12,357 nucleotides of DNA from the NCBI GenBank assembly GCA_009937555.1, contig JAACFD010000030.1, forward strand, positions 1-12,357, read 5' to 3'. The DNA is from Chlamydiales bacterium. Its GTDB lineage: Bacteria; Chlamydiota; Chlamydiia; Chlamydiales; JAACFD01. Numbering within the stretch: the first letter of the stretch is position 1; each line of letters begins with the position of its first letter. A program made the translations under genes and the position numbers. Under the pieces are notes generated by a model. The model was not told the origin of the DNA, made no database searches, and worked only from the letters and a program-made list of their open reading frames with translations. Of the stretch, positions 1 through 9,421 are shown one piece after another.

Positions 1-2
1 TA

Positions 3-3000
3 TCTATACGTCTATTAAAGCTATACCTAAAAGAAAAGGAAAATGCTGACAGTCCTGAAAAAGCAAGAAAGCTAGAGGAATACGAAGATATACTTGCTAC
101 TATTAGCTTTATTAAAAAAGAAATCGATCAAGCTGAAATAGAGCATACAGATAGATCTTTATCGTTAAAGATTCATAGAGCTGCTGAAAAAGACCTAGCT
201 GTTTTTGAGCGGCCCATAGAAGCTAATAGAGAGATCTCATATAAGGATCCTGAAGCTGTTGTTGCCAACACTTTAATTACTCAAAATTTTCCAGCACTAA
301 GGCATCCTTTAAGCTCCCCTGCTGAGATTAAAGCAGCTCTACCTGACCTCAAAAGAGACTTAAAACTGATAATAGATCCTCTTTTAGGCCCTGATGATGC
401 AGCTGCTCCAGGAGTTGAGAAGCTAGCTAGTTATAAAAATTTATATCTCTTTGCAGAACAAGTTGCTAAACGTCTACCTGTGCCCTCTATAGATCAAACA
501 ACAGGCGCTTATAGCTATGCAAATTGGCCTATCAACACAGCTGAAGAAATTGAAAGCTTAGAAGAAACTCTAAAATTTCTATCAGAACTAGGAGCCTATC
601 TAGCTACATCACAAAGATACCGTACCATGAAGAAAATAGACAGACATGCTTCAGCTGACACAATGGTAAATCTCTATACGTTGCAAGCTATAAGTTATAG
701 TCTATCTTGCTGCCGCTTAAAAAGGCCTGAAGATGCAAACTCACCTCTTGAAAGGTATTCTGCAACGCCAAAAGGCTTTGATGATTTTACATCTCTACCA
801 ACATGGCAGCTCTCAAAAGATCCTGAAATGCACAAGCGTTACTCAGAAGTGACACAGTTTTTTGAAGAAAAAAGAAAAGCTCCGGGAAATAGATCTCTAT
901 TCCCTTTAACAGAACGCTACTGGGCTGAAGGTATTGAAATTGATAGTCACGACAACAGCTCCTTAATTAGGCTCTTAGATGACCTAGCATCAGAAGGAGG
1001 AAAGTATAGAGATAAAAATGGACAAGTTTTTCGTCTAAACTATGACTATGACCCCGCCCTTTTTGAGCGTGAAGAGTTTAATGGCATCTCAGCAAATACC
1101 AAAAGGCGTTTTGCTGCCTATGGAGATTGCAATAGGTGGCCTAAACCTCTTAAACAGTTAGATAACGTCTTTAGGTATGCAAACCTTGCCTTCTATAAAG
1201 ATATGGACGATAAACTTGAAACTGATACAGAGTCAGCCACAAGTAGTTTTTATAAAGGGCTACTTGGACGCTGCTCTAGTGAAACCTTTAACTTCACACG
1301 TCCCACTAAATTTGGCAGTAACTTATGTAGGCAGTATTTTCCTTCAGCAGATTCTAAAATCGTGTACTTCAGAACCAAACCTGAAAGTCGCTACAGTAAA
1401 CTATTTACAGAACTTGAAATTGAAATACAAGAGCCTGTCATTAAACAAATTCTTCAAGAGCCACTTACGACGAAAAGAGATGAAAATAGTATTTACACAG
1501 CCCAATTAGATCTTGAGGGAGACTCTCAAAGAATTTCTAGGGAAGATGAGCTATTTCTAAGAGAAATGATGAGGTTAAAAGATGGAGGACTTTATAGAGC
1601 TTTAGAATTTATCTCTACAAAGTCAGCAACCATCAAAAACGTTCCTGACATCCTAGAGCTAATTAAAGTGAAGATAGCCTCTCCAGGGCTTCTGTATAAA
1701 GAAATTAGTAAAAATCCAGATATTATTACTTATGCTCTAGATGCCTTATCAAGAGCTTGTCTAGATATCACACAAAAAACCCCTTTATTTCATAAAGATC
1801 CTAATAACCTTAAAATACTGACTTCCTATTTATATATTTCTGATTACATTCATAAAATATCTAAAAACCAAATAGATAGTATGGAAGCTGGTCCTGAAAA
1901 AGAAGCCCTTCTAGGAAAATTAAACGATCTATCAAATTTAGTAGAAACTACTATTGATACAGTTTTCTCTTCAGCTTCAATTCCTAATGAAACAAAAGCT
2001 GTTTTCTCCAAAGTGGCATTGCTACATACTCAGACAAAAGGCTTAAGCTCTGGAGATGAAATACAAAGAGTGAAGAATATTAAATATTTTATCTATCACT
2101 CCACCTTCTTAGCTCGCTCTTACCCTGATGCTAAGCTTAGCTCTCTTTTATTAGATAGAGAATCTGAAAGAGCTCTTTATGATTTATCAGCTGAGTTTGC
2201 AAAAGAGCATGGGGGTGAAGCTTTAAGCGTTGCAACTTCTCGTGCAATAGATGAATCTGCTCAAAGAACTATAGGTGAAGCTCAAAATATAGTTGATGAC
2301 CCATCTCTATGGGAGAAACTGCCAGGCAGTACCTCACCACTTCTACTGAGCAAAGCAGGCTTCATTTTAAACCTATCAACTGGTGAATTACTCAAAGAGG
2401 GAATGGAGGTAAGAGAACTTCCTAAGACTGTAAAAGAGCAGACTATAGGTTATCATAAGGCTTTTGGAGATAAGTTGTTTTCTACTAGTATCTGTAGGAA
2501 CTCTGGCAAATTATACGAGCTAAAACATAATGGGGATGATTATCGACTAGTTAAAGGCGCTTCAGGAAACTATTCTATACAAAGAAAGTTAACGGTTAAA
2601 ATAGAGGGAGTAGATGCTCCACAGGAAGTTTTTGGCCAGCTAGAGGAGAATGTTAATACTAGCTACTATAAAAATATCCCTGATTACCTTAGATGTGAGA
2701 GATTTTCTAGTTACTTCTGTAAAGCTCCTGAAAGAATTATTATTTTGGATCAAACAAGCAATACTCCTGTCGCCCTAATTGAATCTAACGGCAAAATGTT
2801 AAAATATAACGAAGAGACTAAGAGTTTTGGTCCATTTGAACTAATAGCAACTAAAGAGGTAAGTAATGAATGGGGCAAGACTTCTTTTGAGGATGCGAGG
2901 CTAGCACTTAACTGGAAAAACCCTCTTTCTGGTGAGCTTATTGTTGAGTTCCCTCGCTTTGAAGGGATAACCCTTCAGGGTAGAGAAAACTTAAGCTTAA

Positions 3001-6000
3001 AAGAAATGCCCACTTACACTCTAATAACAGACCCTGCAAAAGTAGCTACGACAAACCTTCGTATTTCAGGAGCTTTACACTTACTTAGTGGTGACCCTGA
3101 AAACCCAGAGGCCACTAGAGAAGAAAAGCAAAAAGTACTCCTACCCTGTGGTCGCCTATATACACCTCAATTAAAACCAGAGTATGACCCTGCTACTGGA
3201 TACCCTCTTTTCAAACCTCGTCATGTATTTAGCCCAGTTGAAGAAGGAGAAGGTTTTAGCTCTTCAAGCTACAAGATACACCGAGGGCATTTTGATTTAT
3301 CAATAGTTTCAGGACAGTTAATACCAAAAGATAGTGAGATGTTAGAAGGATCTCTTTACTTAATGTATCTAGCCTTAATAAATAGACAGCACGACCAGGT
3401 AGCATTTTATTTTTACCTGCTACAACAACATCTACATTCTAGCGCTCATTTCACTCCATTTGTAGAAAATATTTTCCAGGCAATTGCTGAGCTCCAAGAG
3501 GATGACAGTTCTCCAAATACAGTAACTTGGCAAATTAAAATACTACTTTTAGCTAAAAGCCGCAGAGAAGTTTTAGTAGATGCTAAACAAACTAAAAAAG
3601 TATTGAAGTCTAAAGAAAAACTTAAATTCTCACGAGAATTTACAGAGGGAGATAGGGCAATACAATTAGAGAAGCATCTGTGCAGTAAGTTTTTCTCTGA
3701 AGAGCTCGATCCAGATTTTATTAATATTAATCAATGTCTAAAAGAGCTTGCACACACCTATTTCACAACTGCTCTAAGCTTTCAAGAGGTTGCCTACCAA
3801 TTAAGTGCACACGAAAGACGCTACATTGAGTCCTTAGAAATACCTCCTATCAAAGTAAAAGAAGAAGACTATACTGATGAGCTAGTAAGAGAAAGGGTTG
3901 AAGCCGAAGCTAAAGTTATAAAAAGAGACACACTAGCAAGACAAATCAATATAGATAGAGGCTCTCTCTCCAAAGTGTTTAGTGATAGAGCTATTAACTT
4001 CTCTGATATTAAAAGCTTATCTCATCCTGGAAAGGATATGGGGGCTGCTTTTATGCATCTATACGAGATGGCCATTACAGGAACAGCTGAAGAAAAATCA
4101 GCCCTACGAGAGTTTCTTTTATACAGACTATCTGAAGATAATGACTATAAAGAAGTCAATGACACCTTATCAAATATATTATTTTACTTATTAAACCAAG
4201 CAAGGGTTGCGGGAGAAATCCCCATATTAACAACAAAACCAGAATGTCAGTCTGCCCGCTATAAGATAAATAGTAAAGCCGAAGCTAGAGCTTTCCTAAG
4301 AGGGAAAAGTGTTGGTGATGCTTTTTATTTTTACGATACTGAAGCTGGAGGAGCCATGACTGCTGGAGTTATTGGTAAAATAGACCCTTTGACAGGACCT
4401 GAGATTTTATTCTACGCCCCTTCATCAGGTATTGTTGATGCAAGAAGCCTCTACATCTATATAAATGGACTAAGGGATATGCTTCCCTCTAGTGACGCTA
4501 TAAACTTTATCCCTGGAGGTAATTTACCTCAAAACCTAAGAGAGATTGGAGCTAGAGTCAGTCAAGTAGAAGAAGCTCTAGAAATAGGCGCAAAGGTTGA
4601 AATAAACAAGAAAAGTGATTTTTTTATCTCTGGACCGCTATCAATTACCCCAACAGATACAGGGGTTAAAATAGAGAGTTATGGTGTCGAAACCTTCTAT
4701 ACACATGCTCAACTAGCAAGAGGTGTTAATATTGGTAATACTGTCGAGTGTGACTATCAAGTGCCAGGAGCAAATCCACCAACCATAAGAGCTACTTTAA
4801 AGTATGATGAAGCGCTAAAAGCAATTTCTCTTGAAGCTCATAAGAATGTCTCTCGACGCACTGATACACGCAAAGGACTTCTTGAGCTGATGAAGTTATT
4901 CGAAGATAGTGAGCTCCCTGCGTCTCATGCACCTCTATCTATTCCTGCTGCTGAAGAAAGACGGGCAGATGGAGAGGAAGTTACTTTTGAAAACTTAAGA
5001 AATTACACTCCTTTAAGAGGTATATACGACTCATTCTCTTATGCTAAGACCGTTGGAAAAGCAGGTTACGAAATTGATGAAACTTTAGCGGAGGTGTATT
5101 TTTCTGAGTGCTTTGATCGCAGTGAGTCATTCCCTGTCTACAGACCTATTTCTGATGTCTGTGCAAGTCTATTTGATGTTCATAATGAAGGGCTTGATGA
5201 AGATGGTAAAATCGTAGCCCTTGAGAGCTACAGGCAATTCTACAAGCCAGAGGTAGGTATAGAGCTGAGTAGAAAAAGCATCTTCCCTACCCCATTTTCT
5301 GATCGCTTTAAAGAATTCTCAAAGCAGATCGAGCCTCAGCTACAACCTTCAATACTTGCTAAACTACAAGAGTTGGATAAAGACTACCTCAAAGGTTGGC
5401 AAGGAAACTCTATCGAAAAACAAGAAAGAGACTTTCAAATTGAAATGCTTATGAAAGCTAATCTCGAAGGCAAGATTGAGCCCATGCACTGGGAAGCTAC
5501 TAATAAAGCTGATGAACATTCAGTTGAACTTAATCTAAAAGAGCAAGAAATTCTACAACTTGCTAAGAAAAGTTTAGAGTCAATTCAAGAAAGTCACTCT
5601 TCTGCATGGAAAAGAGAGGAAGTCTCTTTTGATAAAATAATTAAGCTATACCTTCAAGAAGACATGAGAGCCTATAGAGATTTCTTAGCTTTAGAAAGCA
5701 AAGAAAAAATCCAGGAGCTCAATCACAAAATTACTGAATATTTACTACTAAAAACTAGACATCAACAGCTACTTCGCTTAGCAGACACCACATACGATCT
5801 GATGCAACTTGACCCTGATACAGTAGAAGCAGAAACTCTCAATCAAGTTTATATTGAGCTAGCTGAATCACTCAGCGCATCTAGACACTACCACCCTTTT
5901 GCAACTGGAAAAGAAAGTAAGATTGCTAAAGCTTGTTTATTTTATGAGTCGGCTAGTGGCTTTCTTCTTAGAAAAAAGCAGGTTGAAATCTTTAGAAAGT

Positions 6001-9000
6001 TTCTATCTGAAGACGCTGAGGGCAACTTTGAGAATATTGTTGATCAAATGATTATGGGAGGAGGAAAATCAAAGGTATTACTTCCTCTACTAGCATTTTG
6101 TAAAGCAAGGGGTGATAACTTAGTGGCTATTATGGTCCCTAAGGCTTTATATGAAACTAATAGAGCTGATTTAAGTAAAACTGCTTTAGAATTCTTTGGA
6201 CAGAGCAGTTATACTCTTGAGTTTACTAGACAAACCCCTCATACAAGCTCCTCTCTTAGCAAGCTAAGAGATAAATTAGAACAGTGTATTTCAAACCGTT
6301 CATTTTTAATTGTTGACGATGAAACTTTCCAGAACATTGAACTCACCTATATAGAGTGGATGGAAAATGTACTGGAAGGGACAGCAACCCCTGAAGAAAT
6401 AGCACGAACAAAAGCTCTTGAAGAGATATACATTATGCTTACAAATAGCGATGTATTAATGGATGAAATAGATACTATTTTAGACACTAGAACCGAGCTT
6501 AACTTCCCTATAGGCGAGTCCAAAGAATACTTAAATATTAATGAATTTAGACTTATTGAAAACATTTATGCTTGTTTTGAAGACTTAACAGTTTCTGATG
6601 GATCAGATAAAACCTTTAAAGACTACTTAGACCAAAACTTACAAAATGAAATATCGCTTGTCCAATTTATTCAATCAAGAAAACCATTAGCAACTAGTAT
6701 TTTAGATAAACCTATTGAACTAGAATATGCCAATGAGGTAGGTGAGAAAGTCACAGAATTAACTACTCTCTGGAGCCGTGTAAAACATTTTGATACTACG
6801 ATAAATAAAGATGCCGTTATTCGCTTTTTAACAGGTGCAACCCCTCCAAAATCTCTTGAAGATAAAGTATTGAATGTTGTGGAACCTACAGAAGAAATAA
6901 AAGCCTTAGCTGCCCTTTTATTTTTAGCAAGAGAAGAAATTAGCTCTATCCAGAAAGATTGCCTAAAGCGTAATGCTAAAGAACACTATGGGATTTCCAA
7001 GGAGCTAAACAGCGGCGCTGAAGAGCGCTATGCTGATGATGTTGCTCCAGAAACCTCTCCAACTATAATTCCTTTTAAGGCTACTCAAACCCCTTCTGAA
7101 GGATCTTTATTCAGCAGCCCGTATGAAAGCTGTACTTTTGCAGCTCAGGCATATCGGACTATGGAAATATCAAAAGCTGAAACTCGAAATTTTATAGAAG
7201 ATTTAATTAAAAAGGCGCGTAAGGAATGTGAAATAGGACTTAGACTTGAAGAAACCCCTACTGTTATTAAGTTTAGAGAACTATTTGCAGGCAATATTGT
7301 TGAAGGAGAAGATGTAGGAGACTTACTGCGATATACCAGTCACCTAGAGACTAGAATACCACAGTTTCAAGAAGTTTTTAATCTTCTAAAAAAAGATAAC
7401 AGAGAAGTGCTACACTACTTTTTAGAAACGAGGGTACATCCCCAACTTTTTGCTTTCAAGTACAAGCTTCGCTCAACCCCTCAAAACCATGCTCAAATTC
7501 CTAGGAGCATCCAAGGGTTCACAGGAACCCCTTGGAATAGAGACTCATACAACCCTAGAATCAAATCTGCTGTAGAACTCGGTGTTGATGGGACAACTAT
7601 AGATCACATGATCCAAAAACAAGGCGTGGTGATGTCAGTTGATACAACAAGAGATGTTAGCGCTTTAACCCTACTTGAAGCAGATAGAGAACAAAATACG
7701 GCTGAAGTGAGTAGACCTCTAAGAGCAATTATTGACACAGCTGCTTTACTAAAGAACTACTCAAATAAACAGGTAGCTGAAGACCTTCTAAGAGCCTTTA
7801 GCTCCGAAGCTGCTGGCAACCCTCACCAAAGAGAAGATGTTAAAGGGATTATCTATTTTGATGACACTAAAAATACTCTTCATGTTCTTAAAAAAGGTGA
7901 GGCTACCCCAATTGAAGTAGGTTCATCAGAAAAGAGTGTTATAAAAGAAAAAACAGGTCTCTTACCTGAAGACTTATTTGTCTATTTCAGTCAAAAACAT
8001 ACTACAGGAACGGATATCAAACTAACTAAAGATGCCAGAGCTTTGAGCACTATTAGCAATAACACTTTCTTGCGAGATTTACTGCAAGGTGTTATGCGCC
8101 TAAGAGGCTTTAGTAAAGGTCAAAGTTGCGACTATATTATACCTAAAAGCTTAAAGGAAGAAGGCGGCATTAAAGATGTAGTAGACTGCATTACAACAAC
8201 AATACTAGCTCAAGCAAAGCAACAAGCTCAGGAAAATATTCAAGGGGCTTGCCAAAACATCCATAATGCCTTTAGGACGCCTATTTTAAAACAACTGCAG
8301 CAGTTAAAAGTTAAAGAAGCCTACACTCCTGAAGAAAAGAGAATGGCTGATTTTCTATTCGCTCAGCTAAAAAGTGTTGAAGTTCTAGACCCTAAAAAAC
8401 TTTTTGAAGGGACTAAGCAAATGATCAATACTAAGTTTTACCTGGAAAGTATAGAAAAGAATATTAAGAGATTGATTCAAGAAGAAAGAGCTGCAGCACT
8501 TGTGTCTCCGGAAGAAAATGTCCGCTACTTAGAAGCTCTAGAAGGTATAGAGAGAGAATTTCAAGCTACAGTAGATGATATTAAGCTAAAAATACTCCCT
8601 AGAAATTCTCAAGCTAAAGTTCCTAAAACCACACTATGTCGGACTAAAAAAGATGTTGGTGATGATGGAGCAGTAGGAGGCTCCGTGCAAGTACAAGTTC
8701 AAGTGCAGGTAGCTAATACAGAGGAAGAAGAAGAGCAGCAGCAAAATTTCAGGCGCTTTGCTGGCCCTGCTGGCGTTTTCTCTCGAGCTTATCCTCCACT
8801 ATTAATTAGAGAACCGATTACTTTCACTAGCCTAATAGCCGATCTACGTGCGGAGCCTTTCGAAACAGCTAAGCAAGGTTATGACTTAGATGATATTAAC
8901 CTTGGCGCAGATGGAACAGCCTCATTCTACACAAGCCATTGTTTCAGAACTACAGCTTCTGGTTTACCACAGAGAATGCTTCAAAAGTCAGTACATAAAA

Positions 9001-9416
9001 TTCTACAACTAATAGATACTAATACAGGGAGAGTTGCCTGTATTGCTCTATCGGAGGAAGACTTTAAACTACTAGAAGAAAAAGAAGTCTTTAACCACCT
9101 ATCTTTAAGCAACTTAAAGCTTGTTCTTACTAACTCTGAAGGTGTAAGCATTAGGAAGACTAGAGGCTATATACCCTCCGAAGCAGAACGAATTTTCTTA
9201 TCTGAGGTGCTTGAAAAAGCTCACTTAGTTAATGGAAATTTAGAACTTCTTCTTAGACAAAGGCAGTTTTCTGAGTGGTTGAAGAGTATTGATGTAGATA
9301 GGCTGCAAAGATATCTCGAAGAATCTGTTGTAGCTAAACGAGATCCTTATAAAGCGCCTTTAGCAACAGCCCTTATGCATAGGCTAGACATAGCAAGAGC
9401 TATAGGGGTTGCCTAA
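3..9416 (+). CDS. Giant helicase-like ATPase of the DUF3638/DUF3645 type, 5' end outside the window
   Basis: The frame is open from the left edge to the TAA at 9414-9416, so at least 3137 residues are visible and the true start lies upstream. The GTG at 480 is not a credible start: in-frame codons continue to its left without a stop and no Shine-Dalgarno sequence precedes it. The motor is in the C-terminal half: QMIMGGGKSK P-loop (GGGKS at nt 6057-6071), FLIVDDE (6303-6323), LMDEID box (DEID 6462-6473), an IIPFKATQTPSEGS block (from 7065), FTGTPW (7518-7535), HTTGTD (7998-8015) and RDLLQGVMRLR (8073-8105). This set and order match the DUF3638/DUF3645 family, and the motor motifs recall SecA and SF2 helicases. 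The roughly 2000 preceding residues are mixed helix and strand with no family I can name. There is no visible membrane segment. ATP hydrolysis is a family-based inference; the substrate is unknown. A cytosolic or host-delivered role is equally open. Confidence 0.93.
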   Translation, partial: SIRLLKLYLKEKENADSPEKARKLEEYEDILATISFIKKEIDQAEIEHTDRSLSLKIHRAAEKDLAVFERPIEANREISYKDPEAVVANTLITQNFPALRHPLSSPAEIKAALPDLKRDLKLIIDPLLGPDDAAAPGVEKLASYKNLYLFAEQVAKRLPVPSIDQTTGAYSYANWPINTAEEIESLEETLKFLSELGAYLATSQRYRTMKKIDRHASADTMVNLYTLQAISYSLSCCRLKRPEDANSPLERYSATPKGFDDFTSLPTWQLSKDPEMHKRYSEVTQFFEEKRKAPGNRSLFPLTERYWAEGIEIDSHDNSSLIRLLDDLASEGGKYRDKNGQVFRLNYDYDPALFEREEFNGISANTKRRFAAYGDCNRWPKPLKQLDNVFRYANLAFYKDMDDKLETDTESATSSFYKGLLGRCSSETFNFTRPTKFGSNLCRQYFPSADSKIVYFRTKPESRYSKLFTELEIEIQEPVIKQILQEPLTTKRDENSIYTAQLDLEGDSQRISREDELFLREMMRLKDGGLYRALEFISTKSATIKNVPDILELIKVKIASPGLLYKEISKNPDIITYALDALSRACLDITQKTPLFHKDPNNLKILTSYLYISDYIHKISKNQIDSMEAGPEKEALLGKLNDLSNLVETTIDTVFSSASIPNETKAVFSKVALLHTQTKGLSSGDEIQRVKNIKYFIYHSTFLARSYPDAKLSSLLLDRESERALYDLSAEFAKEHGGEALSVATSRAIDESAQRTIGEAQNIVDDPSLWEKLPGSTSPLLLSKAGFILNLSTGELLKEGMEVRELPKTVKEQTIGYHKAFGDKLFSTSICRNSGKLYELKHNGDDYRLVKGASGNYSIQRKLTVKIEGVDAPQEVFGQLEENVNTSYYKNIPDYLRCERFSSYFCKAPERIIILDQTSNTPVALIESNGKMLKYNEETKSFGPFELIATKEVSNEWGKTSFEDARLALNWKNPLSGELIVEFPRFEGITLQGRENLSLKEMPTYTLITDPAKVATTNLRISGALHLLSGDPENPEATREEKQKVLLPCGRLYTPQLKPEYDPATGYPLFKPRHVFSPVEEGEGFSSSSYKIHRGHFDLSIVSGQLIPKDSEMLEGSLYLMYLALINRQHDQVAFYFYLLQQHLHSSAHFTPFVENIFQAIAELQEDDSSPNTVTWQIKILLLAKSRREVLVDAKQTKKVLKSKEKLKFSREFTEGDRAIQLEKHLCSKFFSEELDPDFININQCLKELAHTYFTTALSFQEVAYQLSAHERRYIESLEIPPIKVKEEDYTDELVRERVEAEAKVIKRDTLARQINIDRGSLSKVFSDRAINFSDIKSLSHPGKDMGAAFMHLYEMAITGTAEEKSALREFLLYRLSEDNDYKEVNDTLSNILFYLLNQARVAGEIPILTTKPECQSARYKINSKAEARAFLRGKSVGDAFYFYDTEAGGAMTAGVIGKIDPLTGPEILFYAPSSGIVDARSLYIYINGLRDMLPSSDAINFIPGGNLPQNLREIGARVSQVEEALEIGAKVEINKKSDFFISGPLSITPTDTGVKIESYGVETFYTHAQLARGVNIGNTVECDYQVPGANPPTIRATLKYDEALKAISLEAHKNVSRRTDTRKGLLELMKLFEDSELPASHAPLSIPAAEERRADGEEVTFENLRNYTPLRGIYDSFSYAKTVGKAGYEIDETLAEVYFSECFDRSESFPVYRPISDVCASLFDVHNEGLDEDGKIVALESYRQFYKPEVGIELSRKSIFPTPFSDRFKEFSKQIEPQLQPSILAKLQELDKDYLKGWQGNSIEKQERDFQIEMLMKANLEGKIEPMHWEATNKADEHSVELNLKEQEILQLAKKSLESIQESHSSAWKREEVSFDKIIKLYLQEDMRAYRDFLALESKEKIQELNHKITEYLLLKTRHQQLLRLADTTYDLMQLDPDTVEAETLNQVYIELAESLSASRHYHPFATGKESKIAKACLFYESASGFLLRKKQVEIFRKFLSEDAEGNFENIVDQMIMGGGKSKVLLPLLAFCKARGDNLVAIMVPKALYETNRADLSKTALEFFGQSSYTLEFTRQTPHTSSSLSKLRDKLEQCISNRSFLIVDDETFQNIELTYIEWMENVLEGTATPEEIARTKALEEIYIMLTNSDVLMDEIDTILDTRTELNFPIGESKEYLNINEFRLIENIYACFEDLTVSDGSDKTFKDYLDQNLQNEISLVQFIQSRKPLATSILDKPIELEYANEVGEKVTELTTLWSRVKHFDTTINKDAVIRFLTGATPPKSLEDKVLNVVEPTEEIKALAALLFLAREEISSIQKDCLKRNAKEHYGISKELNSGAEERYADDVAPETSPTIIPFKATQTPSEGSLFSSPYESCTFAAQAYRTMEISKAETRNFIEDLIKKARKECEIGLRLEETPTVIKFRELFAGNIVEGEDVGDLLRYTSHLETRIPQFQEVFNLLKKDNREVLHYFLETRVHPQLFAFKYKLRSTPQNHAQIPRSIQGFTGTPWNRDSYNPRIKSAVELGVDGTTIDHMIQKQGVVMSVDTTRDVSALTLLEADREQNTAEVSRPLRAIIDTAALLKNYSNKQVAEDLLRAFSSEAAGNPHQREDVKGIIYFDDTKNTLHVLKKGEATPIEVGSSEKSVIKEKTGLLPEDLFVYFSQKHTTGTDIKLTKDARALSTISNNTFLRDLLQGVMRLRGFSKGQSCDYIIPKSLKEEGGIKDVVDCITTTILAQAKQQAQENIQGACQNIHNAFRTPILKQLQQLKVKEAYTPEEKRMADFLFAQLKSVEVLDPKKLFEGTKQMINTKFYLESIEKNIKRLIQEERAAALVSPEENVRYLEALEGIEREFQATVDDIKLKILPRNSQAKVPKTTLCRTKKDVGDDGAVGGSVQVQVQVQVANTEEEEEQQQNFRRFAGPAGVFSRAYPPLLIREPITFTSLIADLRAEPFETAKQGYDLDDINLGADGTASFYTSHCFRTTASGLPQRMLQKSVHKILQLIDTNTGRVACIALSEEDFKLLEEKEVFNHLSLSNLKLVLTNSEGVSIRKTRGYIPSEAERIFLSEVLEKAHLVNGNLELLLRQRQFSEWLKSIDVDRLQRYLEESVVAKRDPYKAPLATALMHRLDIARAIGVA
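4263..4515 (+). other. Possible SH2-like fold within the giant protein (tentative)
   Basis: The segment starts with KINSKAEARAFLRGKSVGDAF and continues with a strand-rich stretch and a helix around SLYIYINGLRDML. The order helix (AEARAFL), short turn (GKSVGD), strands, then S-L plus a helix resembles SH2 domains, where a helix with eAe-x-lL is followed by G-x-F-L-x-R strands and a final s-L-x-x-L helix. The phosphotyrosine-binding arginine of the central strand is not present: the strand reads FYFYDTE. If the fold is right, it would be a degenerate or divergent member. An unrelated alpha/beta insert is just as possible, and I regard this only as a pointer for structure prediction. Confidence 0.2.
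6030..8111 (+). other. Helicase/SecA-like motor region inside the giant protein
   Basis: This is a domain annotation. The first lobe carries the Walker A loop (GGGKS, 6057-6071) followed by a hydrophobic strand and MVPKALYETN, which resembles helicase motif Ia. FLIVDDE (6303-6323) follows, and then the Walker B-like DEIDTILDTR (6462-6491). A linker of about 600 bases leads to the block at 7065-7163, whose spacing of I-P-F, P-S-E-G-S-x-F and a final A-Y resembles the DUF3645 signature. The second lobe has FTGTPW (7518-7535), HTTGTDIKL (from 7998) and the putative arginine-finger helix RDLLQGVMRLR (8073-8105). All expected catalytic positions (Lys and Ser of the P-loop, Asp-Glu, distal arginines) are intact, so the motor looks active. 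The family match is from memory of the motifs, not from a search. Confidence 0.8.
8685..8744 (+). repeat. Low-complexity linker: alternating Val-Gln followed by a Glu/Gln run
   Basis: Codons from 8685 to 8711 read as strictly alternating Val and Gln (VQVQVQVQV), and 8721-8744 encode five Glu followed by three Gln. The DNA uses mixed synonymous codons (gtg, gta, gtt; caa, cag), so the pattern is held at protein level and is not a fresh slippage product. It separates the helical region after the motor from the C-terminal domain (8745-9413). An alternating hydrophobic/polar tract favours a beta strand; it may act as a linker or a self-association strand. The role is not known. Confidence 0.7.
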
Positions 9417-9421
9417 AAGAA

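Noticed and set aside
480..482. GTG at 480 as the start of the giant gene
   Set aside because: The same frame is open to the left edge (159 more codons) with similar composition, and no Shine-Dalgarno sequence precedes the GTG.
1177..1509. 110-codon + strand ORF
   Set aside because: It lies wholly inside the giant gene in another frame and has no ribosome binding site or recognisable product.
3982..4194. 70-codon + strand ORF
   Set aside because: Out-of-frame shadow of the giant gene; its hydrophobic look follows from the frame shift of AT-rich codons.
6347..6565. 72-codon - strand ORF
   Set aside because: Antisense to the conserved DEID box region of the giant gene; no independent coding evidence.
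6030..8111. The giant gene as secA itself
   Set aside because: It is several times the length of SecA, has a GGGKS loop, a TPW motif and a DUF3645-like block, and lacks the canonical RGRxGRQGDPG motif; only the motor plan is shared.
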